A stretch of DNA of 43,560 nt from an uncultured Ellagibacter sp. (GCF_934636505.1 NZ_CAKUAL010000012.1:1-43560), one strand, 5' to 3'. Counted from the stretch's first letter, positions 31,720 to 39,732 are shown. Numbers and translations: made by a program. Notes: generated from the sequence alone by a model not told the origin.

Positions 31720-34200
31720 ATGGAATTCAAGAACGACCTGGGTAAGCCCTGGAAGTTCCAGGATGGCGACTTCACGGTTTACCGTTCTTCGGTGTGGAGC
31801 CCTCCGGGATGCCATCCCGTTGGATGCGGCATTAAGATTTACGTCGACAAGGACGGCCGCATGGACCACATCGAGGGCGACGAGAACGACCCTATCACCC
31901 ACGGTCGCCTCTGCCCGAGATGCCTGGCGCTCAAGGACTACGTGTACAACCCGAGCCGCGTCATCTACCCGATGAAGCGCGACAAGTCCGAGCGCGGCAA
32001 TGCCGACGCGTGGGAGCGCTGCAGCTGGGATGAGGCTCTCGACCTCATCATGGACAACTGGAAGGAGCTCACCGAGAAGTACGGTCGCAAGACCATGGCG
32101 ATCTTCGTGGGCACCGGTCGCGACGGCATGCTCTCCCAGGACTTCCAGCTCTCCATCTTCCGTACGCCCAACCTGGCTTACACGCAGTCCGGCTACGCCT
32201 GCTACCAGCCGCGCATGATGTCCTCCCAGATGGTTTTGGGCGCGCTCTACCCCGAGCTCGACTACGCCGGCGGCCTCGAAGGCGGCTACGACGACCCCGA
32301 GTATCAGGTGCCCGAGCTCATGGTTCTCTGGGGCAAGATGCCGCTTGCGTCCAACCCCGACGGCTTCTTCGGCCACGCGGTGATCGACCTTATGAAGCGC
32401 GGCGCGAAGCTCGTGACCATCGACCCGCGCGTGAACTGGCTCGCTACCCGCTCCGTCGTGCAGCTGCGCCTGCGCAACGGCACCGACGCGGCGCTCGCGA
32501 TGGCGATGTGCAACATCCTCATCAAGGAAGACCTCTACGACCACGACTTCATCGAGCGCTGGTGCTATGGCTTCGACGAGTTTGCCGAGCGCGTTGCCTA
32601 CATGACGCCGGAGAAGGCGGCCGAGATCTGCGAGGTGCCCGTCGACGACATCTACCGCGTGGCCCGCATGTACGCTGCTGCGAAGCCCGCGTCTATCGCT
32701 TGGGGCCTCGCGTTCGACCAGAACACCAATGGCATGCAGGCTGGCCAGTGCGTGCTTGCCATGATTTGCATGACCGGCAACCTCGACGTTCCCGGTGGTA
32801 ACATCGTCGCTGACCTGTCGATGCCTGAGGACCTTACCGGCGACGCTGCTGCCGGTCAGTCTGCCCACAACACCGACACTCGCTCGTTCATTACCGAGGG
32901 CTGGTACCAGATGACCGACGAGGAACGCGCCGAGTGCATCGGCATGGACAAGTACCCGCTCTACTGCAACCAGATTACCGGTTGCCAGGCGGACTGCATC
33001 CTCGACACCTTGGAAACCGACGAGCCCTACCCGGTGAAGATGGCATGGATCGCCAACACCAACCTGCTCGCGCCGACGAACTCCGCCGAGCCGACGCGTT
33101 GGCACAAGGCCTTCCAGCGCTCCATCGAGTTCGCCTTCGGCACCGACTGCTTCATCACCCCGACCATTCAGGCGGTGTGCGACGTGTTTCTGCCGCTGTC
33201 GACCGTGGTCGAGCATGACGGCGTGAACCGTACCCATTACGGTGCGGCTTCCATCACCACCGGCTGCGGCAACAAGGCGATCACGGTGGGCGAGGCGAAG
33301 TCCGACCTCGAGATCTACTGCCTGCTCGCCGAGCGCATGGCCAAGATGTTCCCGGACGACCCGAAGGCCTGCTTCGCGCACGAGAAGTACGCCGAGTACC
33401 ATGACTACCTGAACAAGAACCGCCTCGAGGGACGCCACACCTTCGACGAGGTCAAGGGCCTTGTGAAGTTCAAGCGCAAGGTGTACTACAAGAAGTACGA
33501 GACCGGCAAGCTCCGCCCCGACGGACAGCCCGGCTTCCTCACCCCGACCGGTCGCGTGGAGCTGTGGTCCTCGCAGTTCAACGACAACGGTATGGATCCG
33601 CTGCCGTACTACTACGAGCCCGACCTTTCGCCGCGCATCCCGGACAAGAAGCCCGAGGACCTGAATCTGCTGGCGAACCCCTATGTGCCCGAGGAGCTCG
33701 ACGCCAAGTGGCATGAGCGCGACCTCTCGCACGAGGAGATCATGAAGAAGTACCCCTTCATCCTCTCCACGGGCCATCGTCGCTACAGCTCCTTCCACTC
33801 CGAGCATCGCCAGATTGCCGTTCTTCGCGAGATCGATCCGAACCCGATGCTCGAGATCAACCCGAAGGACGCCGAGAAGATCGGCCTCGCCGACGGTCAG
33901 TGGTGCGAGATTTCCAACATGTTCGGCAAGGCGAAGTACAAGGCCCGCATCCTGCCGACCATCAAGGAAGGCCACGTGGAAGCCGATCACGGTTGGTGGT
34001 TCCCTGAGCAGGACGGATCGGAGCCCTCGCTGTTCGGCGTGTGGCAGTCCAACTGCAACGACCTCATCCCGCTCCATCACAACAACGCGCTCGGCCTGGG
34101 CGCACCGTACAAGAGCGCGTGCTGCAACGTCACGCCCCTGAAGGAAAGCTACGACGTCGATATGAAGGCGTTCGGCGAGAAGTTTGGAAAGCTGGTGTAA
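31720..34200 (+). CDS. Molybdopterin oxidoreductase, acetylene hydratase/catechol dehydroxylase-like
   Basis: This is the catalytic subunit of a DMSO-reductase superfamily enzyme with bis-MGD cofactor. The 826 residues have no Tat signal, so it acts in the cytoplasm. An N-terminal [4Fe-4S] region has Cys31-x4-Cys36 and Cys65-x2-Cys68 (SPPGCHPVGCGIK and GRLCPRCLALKDYV). GYACYQPRMM near the active site could offer a Cys ligand to Mo or W. Cofactor-binding segments include LVTIDPRVNWLATRS and TGHRRYSSFHSEHR. Its overall pattern is closest, from memory, to acetylene hydratase, pyrogallol transhydroxylase and the catechol dehydroxylases of Eggerthella and Gordonibacter. It lies between an MFS gene and a ferredoxin-like gene (5-bp gap). 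The substrate is unknown. Confidence 0.87.
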   Translation: MEFKNDLGKPWKFQDGDFTVYRSSVWSPPGCHPVGCGIKIYVDKDGRMDHIEGDENDPITHGRLCPRCLALKDYVYNPSRVIYPMKRDKSERGNADAWERCSWDEALDLIMDNWKELTEKYGRKTMAIFVGTGRDGMLSQDFQLSIFRTPNLAYTQSGYACYQPRMMSSQMVLGALYPELDYAGGLEGGYDDPEYQVPELMVLWGKMPLASNPDGFFGHAVIDLMKRGAKLVTIDPRVNWLATRSVVQLRLRNGTDAALAMAMCNILIKEDLYDHDFIERWCYGFDEFAERVAYMTPEKAAEICEVPVDDIYRVARMYAAAKPASIAWGLAFDQNTNGMQAGQCVLAMICMTGNLDVPGGNIVADLSMPEDLTGDAAAGQSAHNTDTRSFITEGWYQMTDEERAECIGMDKYPLYCNQITGCQADCILDTLETDEPYPVKMAWIANTNLLAPTNSAEPTRWHKAFQRSIEFAFGTDCFITPTIQAVCDVFLPLSTVVEHDGVNRTHYGAASITTGCGNKAITVGEAKSDLEIYCLLAERMAKMFPDDPKACFAHEKYAEYHDYLNKNRLEGRHTFDEVKGLVKFKRKVYYKKYETGKLRPDGQPGFLTPTGRVELWSSQFNDNGMDPLPYYYEPDLSPRIPDKKPEDLNLLANPYVPEELDAKWHERDLSHEEIMKKYPFILSTGHRRYSSFHSEHRQIAVLREIDPNPMLEINPKDAEKIGLADGQWCEISNMFGKAKYKARILPTIKEGHVEADHGWWFPEQDGSEPSLFGVWQSNCNDLIPLHHNNALGLGAPYKSACCNVTPLKESYDVDMKAFGEKFGKLV

Positions 34201-34205
34201 CGAAG

Positions 34206-34559
34206 ATGACTCAATACGGTCTGCTTATCGACTATGAATACTGCACGGGCTGCCAGTCCTGCGAGGTTGCTTGCAAGGAAGAGCACAACTTCCCAGTGGG
34301 CAAATGGGGCATCTGCGTGCTCGACGAGGGCCCTTGGCAAAAGGACGATTCCTCCGACCAGGGCGCGAACTTCAACTGGAACAAGATTCCGGTCCCGACG
34401 GATCTGTGCGACCTGTGCGCCGAGCGCTTGGCCGACAATCGCGAGCCGGTGTGCGTGCACAACTGCCTTGGCGCGTGCATGAAGTTCGGCACCATCGAGG
34501 AGATGGCCGCCGAGCTCACCAAAAAGCCCAAGCAGGTTCTCTGGGTGCCGACCGAATAG
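34206..34559 (+). CDS. Ferredoxin-like iron-sulfur subunit of the molybdoenzyme
   Basis: The 117-residue electron-transfer subunit of the DmsB/NrfC-like group starts MTQYGLLIDYEYCTGCQSC. The first cluster motif is Cys13-x2-Cys16-x2-Cys19-x3-Cys23, and a second set follows as CDLC...CVHNCLGAC. It is much shorter than a four-cluster DmsB (about 200 residues) and probably carries two clusters. No membrane anchor gene is present, so electrons must come from a soluble or unlinked donor. The ATG lies five bases after the oxidoreductase stop, and a terminator-like hairpin follows at 34602. Confidence 0.9.
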   Translation: MTQYGLLIDYEYCTGCQSCEVACKEEHNFPVGKWGICVLDEGPWQKDDSSDQGANFNWNKIPVPTDLCDLCAERLADNREPVCVHNCLGACMKFGTIEEMAAELTKKPKQVLWVPTE

Positions 34560-34601
34560 CAATCCGACGCTCTGCGAGATTCTCCACCTCGCATGAGTAA
34601 A

Positions 34602-34648
34602 CCCCGAGCCGGTCCAACCTCCCCCTGTGTTCGGCTCGGGGGATTTCC
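34602..34648 (+). terminator. Probable terminator of the molybdoenzyme operon
   Basis: CCCCGAGCCG and CGGCTCGGGG form a perfect 10-bp stem with a 20-nt loop, followed by GATTTCCC. The T tract is short. Confidence 0.6.
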
Positions 34649-34654
34649 CTCCCC

Positions 34655-34733
34655 GCGTACCGCCTGAGCGCATGTGCGCTTGCGCGGTACGCATCGGGTG
34701 GGGCAACGAGCGTTCGATTGCCCCATCCGATGC
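34655..34733. repeat. Two consecutive strong hairpins upstream of the second MFS gene
   Basis: Hairpin 1: GCGTACCGC (34655) pairs with GCGGTACGC (34684), with AGCGCA-TG-TGCGCT nested inside. Hairpin 2: GCATCGGGTGGGGCAA (34691) pairs with TTGCCCCATCCGATGC (34718) over 16 bp with one G-U. The two share two bases. They lie 50-130 bp before the MFS start. Confidence 0.7.
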
Positions 34734-34786
34734 GTTATCGGGGGATTTCGCGCATAATGAAAAGCCTAAGAAGAGGGGTAGTAGGC

Positions 34787-36055
34787 ATGAAAAGCAAAGA
34801 GGGGCAGGGCCTTTCGACCCTTAATGTAATCGGTATTTTGGCGCTCTTCTGCACGATGAGCGAGTTTGCCATCCTGACGCCTTCGATTGCCGCGTTCTCG
34901 CACCATTTCGTGGGGACGGACATCACGACTATCATGTTCGCGAACAGCATCACGGGCATCGTGTCGGTGCCGGTGAGCGTGCTTTCAGGGGCGATTCTAC
35001 ACAAGGTTGGCTTCAAGCCGATGGCTATCCTCGGCATCTTGGTGATGTCACTCGGCGGCGCTTTCCCGTTCCTCATGCCGGACATCACCGACTACACGCT
35101 CGTCATCGTTTCGCGTGTTATCGTGGGCATCGGCTTGGGCGTGATGTTCCCTGTGGGAAATGCGACCATCATCGCCCTGTTCGAAGGCGAGAAACGTTCG
35201 CGCCTTCTGGGGCTCGGCATCACGATCCAGTTCCTGTTCAACCTGATTTACACGACGGTTGCGGGGTATCTCACCGAAATCGGCTGGAATTATTCCTTCC
35301 TCGCGTATCTCATCGGTTTTGTTCCCATGGTCGTCGCGCTTGTATGGATGCCCGAGGCGAAGGGCGTTGTGGCCGAGGGCCGCGAACGCGAGCGCGCGGA
35401 GCGCGTGTCGACGGCAAAGGAGAAGATTCCTCACGCTATCTGGGGATATGCGCTCTTTGCGCTGGCGACGTGGACCTGCGTCGTGACCGTGCAGATCATC
35501 ACGTCGACCATCCTCGACGTTCGTGGGCTTGCAAGCTCCGGTCAGGCGGCACTCGTCATCAACTGCTGCGGTATCGGCACCATCTTGTGCGGGCTTGCCT
35601 TCCCGATGCTTGTGCGCGTGTTCAAAGCCCGTCTGTTCGGCATCGGTGCTGCGCTTGCGGCGATCGGTGTTGTGCCCTGCATGTTTGCTGACAACACGAT
35701 CATCTACGCGATCGGCGTGTTCGTCCTGGGGTTCGGCGGTTCGATGTTCTTCACGGCGGCGCAGAACGCGACGGGTAACATTGCCCCGAAAAGCCGTGTG
35801 CCGTTCGTCTCCGGCATCATGACCTCCATGATGAACTTAGGTCCCTTCATCGCGCCATACCTGTTCGCAGCAACGGTTGCGGCAAATCCTTCCGCCGGCA
35901 ACGACGCTGTGTTCCCCGTCCTGATCGCGATTTGCGCCGTGTGCGCGGTCATCGGACTTTTGCACCCCATGAGTGCGCTCGTGGCGAAACCTGCAGATGG
36001 CGCGCTTGATGAGGGTGCGCCCTCTGACGCGGATGGCACGAACGGGAATCGATAG
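34787..36055 (+). CDS. MFS transporter, second of the locus
   Basis: The 422-residue protein has about 12 membrane segments, the motif HKVGFKPMAILG between helices 2 and 3, SRVIVGIGLGVMFPVGNA and a central charged loop (EGRERERAERVSTAKEK). The C-terminal tail is acidic (DEGAPSDADG). It is not a close copy of the first MFS and belongs to a general drug/metabolite branch, so export of a product or toxin is plausible. ATG 34787 follows GAGGGG at eight bases; an in-frame ATG at 34757 has no ribosome site. The next gene starts four bases after its stop. Confidence 0.88.
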   Translation: MKSKEGQGLSTLNVIGILALFCTMSEFAILTPSIAAFSHHFVGTDITTIMFANSITGIVSVPVSVLSGAILHKVGFKPMAILGILVMSLGGAFPFLMPDITDYTLVIVSRVIVGIGLGVMFPVGNATIIALFEGEKRSRLLGLGITIQFLFNLIYTTVAGYLTEIGWNYSFLAYLIGFVPMVVALVWMPEAKGVVAEGRERERAERVSTAKEKIPHAIWGYALFALATWTCVVTVQIITSTILDVRGLASSGQAALVINCCGIGTILCGLAFPMLVRVFKARLFGIGAALAAIGVVPCMFADNTIIYAIGVFVLGFGGSMFFTAAQNATGNIAPKSRVPFVSGIMTSMMNLGPFIAPYLFAATVAANPSAGNDAVFPVLIAICAVCAVIGLLHPMSALVAKPADGALDEGAPSDADGTNGNR

Positions 36056-36059
36056 CCTC

Positions 36060-36257
36060 ATGCCGCGCTGCTTTGCGTGCATACATTGCGGGAAGTGCGG
36101 GCCGCCTTCGTCCGACGCAAAGGTGAAGCCCGTCGGGTGGTGCATTTTCTGCCGCACGCAAAACGAGGTTGACGCGAAAGTGTGCGCGAACTGCGGCAAG
36201 CCGCTGCCGAAAACCCCGGGATCGTTCCAACGGAATGCGGGCGGCGGGGAGCGCTAG
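36060..36257 (+). CDS. Small zinc-ribbon protein
   Basis: The 65-residue protein has Cys-rich motifs: CFACIHCGKCG at the start, CIFC and VCANCGKPLP, the usual zinc-ribbon knuckle. Start ATG 36060 lies four bases after the MFS stop, consistent with coupling, although the ribosome site is weak. Its stop overlaps the stop of the opposite TetR gene within the same CTAG. Function unknown; perhaps metal sensing or protein binding. Confidence 0.6.
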   Translation: MPRCFACIHCGKCGPPSSDAKVKPVGWCIFCRTQNEVDAKVCANCGKPLPKTPGSFQRNAGGGER

Positions 36258-36877
36258 ATGATGCGATGCGGCTTAGGCTCCACGATGGGTCGGGGCGGAC
36301 GCGATGAGCGCGGATGGAGCGGCGTGTTCAAAAGGTCGAACAGCTCGCGCGGAACCGAATTGGCGACCCATTCGCACATCTCGTCGAGGGATACGTCGTA
36401 GAAACCGTAATGCCATTTCGGGAGAAGATGGACTTCGAGCTCGACGGTGGCGTCGATCTGGAACTTCAGGTGCTCCGTCATGGGAATTTTGTACATCTGC
36501 GTGAGCGTTTCGGTGATCGTCTTGCGACGCAGGCGTGGGGCGAAGTTGTCGATGGCATTGTAGTCGTTCGATTTCGCGACGCCTGCATAGAAGAGGTTGC
36601 GGCTTGCGATGTTCGCCTCCGTGATGTAGTACCCCTCTTTCCAAGAAAGCGTGCGGCCGATTTCGTTTGCCCCTTGCGCCCAGGCGAGCTCTACATGCCA
36701 TTGGGCGATGGCGAACTTGTCTTTGAAGCATCGGTAGAACGTCGCGCGGGATACCCCTGCTTCCTCGCAAATCTGTGTGACCGAGAGCTTGTCGAACGGC
36801 GTTTCCTCGACAAGCTTGTCGGCTGCGTCCAGGATGAGCAGCTTCGTCTGATAATTGCTGATAAGCGAGTTGTCCAA
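36254..36877 (-). CDS. TetR-family transcriptional regulator
   Basis: The 207-residue repressor type starts, by my choice, at TTG 36877 behind a GAGGGGAG site. The N-terminal helix-turn-helix is LSVTQICEEAGVSRATFYRCFKDKFAIA (split by me as helix 2-turn-helix 3), the classical TetR DNA-binding unit. The C-terminal two thirds is helical and binds an unknown ligand. A 12-bp dyad lies just upstream at 36900-36937 and is the likely autoregulatory operator. Convergent with the zinc-ribbon and MFS genes and close to the molybdoenzyme locus, so it is a good candidate for its control. An upstream ATG at 36976 would give an Arg-rich extension across the dyad and is unlikely. Confidence 0.85.
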   Translation of the reverse strand: MDNSLISNYQTKLLILDAADKLVEETPFDKLSVTQICEEAGVSRATFYRCFKDKFAIAQWHVELAWAQGANEIGRTLSWKEGYYITEANIASRNLFYAGVAKSNDYNAIDNFAPRLRRKTITETLTQMYKIPMTEHLKFQIDATVELEVHLLPKWHYGFYDVSLDEMCEWVANSVPRELFDLLNTPLHPRSSRPPRPIVEPKPHRII

Positions 36878-36899
36878 AAGCTCGCATCTCCCCTCTGAA

Positions 36900-36937
36900 A
36901 ATGCAACAAGGTGCGCCCCCGCTCGCCTCGTTGCATT
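36900..36937. promoter_or_regulatory. 12-bp dyad, candidate TetR operator
   Basis: AATGCAACAAGG and CCTCGTTGCATT (11 of 12 paired, 14-bp spacer) lie 22-60 bp upstream of the TetR start on the minus strand. The position and size fit an operator that controls tetR. Confidence 0.6.
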
Positions 36938-36977
36938 AGTGGCGCCCCGGGGTCGGCTTGCTCCGCGGGGCGCCACT
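36938..36977 (-). terminator. Strong hairpin after moaE
   Basis: AGTGGCGCCCC and GGGGCGCCACT form a perfect 11-bp stem with an 18-nt loop in the 117-bp gap between moaE and tetR. The minus strand downstream lacks a T run, so termination is possible but not certain. Confidence 0.45.
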
Positions 36978-36994
36978 GCGTTCGCGCGAAAGCT

Positions 36995-37390
36995 CTACGC
37001 GTAGATTTCCTTTTCCACGACGAGCTCGTTTTTGATCTTGCCGACGAGCTTCTGCAGCGCATCGACGCAGTTCGGGCGGATGTCGGCGCCGATGAGCACG
37101 TACATGATGGAGTCGCCCACGCCAAGCTCGCCCTCGTTCATCCAGGTGCGCACGTAGTACACACCCGGCCAGGTGAGCGCCTCCTTCTCGGCTGCGGCAA
37201 CGCCCTCGGCGTCGTAGGAGAATTGCACCTTCGCGACTTCTCCGAGGCCTTGAACGCCTTCGCGCACCTGCTTTTTGGGGGTGATGCGCACGATGCCGTT
37301 GTGGGTGAGGAACATGCCGCACTGCGCGGCTTTCGGGTCGGCCTTGGCTTCCTTGAGCCACTGGTCGATCGACGGTTCAGGTTTGGACAT
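36995..37390 (-). CDS. moaE: MoaE-like molybdopterin synthase catalytic subunit
   Basis: MoaE joins MoaD to insert the dithiolene sulfurs of molybdopterin. The 131-residue protein shows GMFLTHNGIVR near residue 30, WMNEGELGVGDSIMYVLIGADIRP in the middle and a C-terminal Lys-containing KLVGKIKNELVVEKEIY that matches the LK...WKKE active-site end of MoaE. Similarity is at family level and the classical RAF motif is replaced by CVDAL, so the assignment is likely, not certain. ATG 37390 has GGAGG six bases upstream. Adjacent to a molybdoenzyme locus, it fits cofactor supply. The next gene upstream is the secreted esterase. Confidence 0.65.
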   Translation of the reverse strand: MSKPEPSIDQWLKEAKADPKAAQCGMFLTHNGIVRITPKKQVREGVQGLGEVAKVQFSYDAEGVAAAEKEALTWPGVYYVRTWMNEGELGVGDSIMYVLIGADIRPNCVDALQKLVGKIKNELVVEKEIYA

Positions 37391-37517
37391 AAGTTGCCTC
37401 CAAAACGTTGAGTGTTCGGGCGCCCTTTCCCAGGCGCTCATCTGGAGACCCATTGTACTCGAAGTGGGCCTTCCCGCGTGAGGGGCACACTCCACTTCCC
37501 GCGAATCCGCAGGTTTG

Positions 37518-39548
37518 CTATTCACCGCTAATGAGCCAGCTGACTAGGTTGATTTCGCCGTCAAGGTAGGCAAGCGCGGGGACGTCGGTGTGGCTCGCTC
37601 CTTCGAAGGTCGTGATGCGCGCCGCAGAGCCCGAATCCGCAAGTTTGCTAACAAGGTCGATGGACGACTGGGGTTTTACCACCTTGTCTTCCGTGCCGAT
37701 GAATGCCCAGGTCGCTACATTGGAAAGCGCCGAAATCATAGCCTTTTTGCTTCGCACGCCTCCACTGCACGGTGCAATGCGTGCGAACTCGTCGGGGTTG
37801 GAAGCGGCGATGCTCCATGTTCCGGTGCCGCCCATGCTGAATCCGGTGAGGCTCACGTTGGTCGGATCGATGTTGAACTTCGCCTTCACCTCTTCGGTTG
37901 CGGAGATGACGTTGCTGCTAAGGGCGATCCAATCCTTTGCGCTTGAGGGCGCTTGGGGCATGAGCACGTAGGCGGGAATGTTCCCGAGCGTGCCGTCGGA
38001 GAGCCATCGGGCGAAGTCGTCCGACAAGAGCATCGCGTTGGGGTCGTCTCCCTTGCCCGTGATGCCGTGGAGGTACACGATAAGCGGCATGTTCTCCGTT
38101 GCGTTTTCGGGGGTGTACAGCCAGCAGTTGAGGTTGCCCGCGGTCACAAGGGAAAGCGCGGCGGCCTGCTGTTCGGCGCCCGAGCCCGAGCCCGCACCCG
38201 CGCCTTCGCCCCCGCCTTCGCCAGGAAGCGCTTCTGCCCCTTGCGTGACGCAGGTTGCGGTCACCGCGTATTCTGCAGAAACGTTGTCCGCAATCTCAAC
38301 GTAAGAGATAGGTTGCACGATGTAGCTGTGCGTACTGCCCTCCTCAAGCCCGTCGAAAGTGGCGGAGGTGCCGTCTGTCGTGCCCATCATCTGGATAAGG
38401 CCTGTGTCGGGGAAGTAATCGAAGAGCTGATAGCTGTTGGCTCCCTCGACGGGCTGCCAAGAAAGCGCGATGCTGTTCGAATCGGGCGTTGCGCTCACTT
38501 CGGGCGCGGACAGGGTTGCCAGCTCGACCTTCTGATCGGGCTCTTGCCCGCCCTTCACCTGGATGACGCGGAACCCAACGTCGGCGAATCCCTCGGAGGC
38601 GAAGCGCCCCTCCTTGCGGTTCTCAGTGCGGCAGTCGGTTCGCTCGCTGTTCCATGCGCCGCCCTTCACTCCGAGCAGGGTCTCGTCTCCCTCGCCTCCG
38701 CGAACAGTTGAGGTCCATTCCCATACGTTGCCCCAAAAGTCGATGGCTCCATGGGCACCGCGCGTGACGCCGTCGTACTCATAAACAGAGACGCGCCCGT
38801 CTGCAATGCCGCAGTTGAAGTCGGCGTCCTTGGGCATATGACCCGCTGCAAGCTCCCATTCGCTCTCATTGGGAAGGCGGTAGGTGTTTTCGCCGTCCTG
38901 CTCGGTGAGCCAAGCGCAGTAAGCCTGTGCATCTTCGTAGGAAACATAGTTCACCGGATAGTCCGCGTCGCCCTCGTGCGACCCGTCCCCCCAGTTCTCA
39001 GGCGCTTGCGCTCCCGTCGCTTCGAGGTAGGCGGCATATTGGGCGTTGGTCACCGGCATACGGCTCACATAGATGCTCTCGCCCGCGCCCATGACGGGGA
39101 TGAACTCGTATTGGGAGGCGTTCGACGTCTTCCACTTCAAAAGGCGCGTGTCGGTGAAGCGCAGCATGCTGGAGTTGATGCGGTTCCAGTAGGTTGCGTA
39201 CATGTCCTGCACGATGTCTTCCATCTCCGCGACGGTTTCCTCGCCACCCGGCTTGCCCGTGGTCTCGACCTTGAGCGAGGCGAGTTTCTGCTCCTTGCGA
39301 TCGAGCACGGCGTTGTAGTTGTCGATCACGATGGATCGCAGGGCCAGGTAGTTCTCTTCTGTGGGGGATTTCTGATAGGCGGAGATCAGGTCTTTGGTTT
39401 CCTGCGTGAGCTCGGGCTGTTCCGTCTCGATGAAATCGCTGTGGGTGAACGAATTCTCGGCAATTGCTTGCGTTGCGGCAACGGGGACCAGCGAGGCTGC
39501 CAAAAGCGGTGTGAGGAGAATGCCTGCAAGTGCTCGCGGATGCTTCAT
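37518..39548 (-). CDS. Secreted FGE-like / fibronectin III / serine esterase fusion
   Basis: The 676-residue exported protein has a signal peptide (MKHPRALAGILLTPLLAAS, cleavage near QAIA). Residues ~150-335 form a sulfatase-modifying-factor (FGE-sulfatase) fold: PVTNAQYAAYL, YRLPNESEWELAAG, WGNVWEWTST and GFRVI. In the Cys region (NSERTDCRTENR) only one of the two catalytic cysteines seems present, so formylglycine activity is doubtful. A fibronectin-III-like part follows (~350-440), a Gly/Ala linker (~450-470), then an alpha/beta hydrolase with YLHGITG, nucleophile Ser571 in GFSMGG, Asp621 in GTEDK and His653 in GASHTD. It is divergent from the two-component genes. I know no characterised homologue with this order. 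Confidence 0.85.
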   Translation of the reverse strand: MKHPRALAGILLTPLLAASLVPVAATQAIAENSFTHSDFIETEQPELTQETKDLISAYQKSPTEENYLALRSIVIDNYNAVLDRKEQKLASLKVETTGKPGGEETVAEMEDIVQDMYATYWNRINSSMLRFTDTRLLKWKTSNASQYEFIPVMGAGESIYVSRMPVTNAQYAAYLEATGAQAPENWGDGSHEGDADYPVNYVSYEDAQAYCAWLTEQDGENTYRLPNESEWELAAGHMPKDADFNCGIADGRVSVYEYDGVTRGAHGAIDFWGNVWEWTSTVRGGEGDETLLGVKGGAWNSERTDCRTENRKEGRFASEGFADVGFRVIQVKGGQEPDQKVELATLSAPEVSATPDSNSIALSWQPVEGANSYQLFDYFPDTGLIQMMGTTDGTSATFDGLEEGSTHSYIVQPISYVEIADNVSAEYAVTATCVTQGAEALPGEGGGEGAGAGSGSGAEQQAAALSLVTAGNLNCWLYTPENATENMPLIVYLHGITGKGDDPNAMLLSDDFARWLSDGTLGNIPAYVLMPQAPSSAKDWIALSSNVISATEEVKAKFNIDPTNVSLTGFSMGGTGTWSIAASNPDEFARIAPCSGGVRSKKAMISALSNVATWAFIGTEDKVVKPQSSIDLVSKLADSGSAARITTFEGASHTDVPALAYLDGEINLVSWLISGE

Positions 39549-39654
39549 GGGGGCTCCTGTTCGTCGGTGGTGGAAAGCGGCGACCCGCTCGTTTCCTCGA
39601 GCGGCGCAAGCTCGAGCGTAGCGGCATCGGTTTCTCCGTTTCGAGGGTCAAAGT

Positions 39655-39706
39655 GCGGCAAAGTCGCGGCAAGGTGGTTCCCGCGTGAGGCGAACATGGG
39701 TATGAT
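39655..39706 (+). promoter_or_regulatory. 11-bp-phased direct repeats and -10 of the two-component operon
   Basis: GCGGCAAAGT (39655-39664) and GCGGCAAGGT (39666-39675) repeat with an 11-bp period, and GCGGCATCGGT at 39621 may be a weaker third copy. They end two bases before the expected -35 of the TATGAT at 39701-39706. This is the layout of OmpR/PhoB-class activator boxes and could also control the divergent esterase gene. Confidence 0.55.
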
Positions 39707-39732
39707 CTGCGGTGAAGAGAAACGAGGAAACG

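Noticed and set aside
30544..34080. 1178-codon open frame on the minus strand
   Set aside because: It lies opposite the MFS and molybdoenzyme genes, is rich in His, Arg, Val and Leu typical of antisense frames in GC-rich DNA, and has no recognisable motifs.
36691..37125. Minus-strand ORFs between moaE and tetR
   Set aside because: They are out-of-frame shadows of tetR and moaE that pass through a perfect hairpin.
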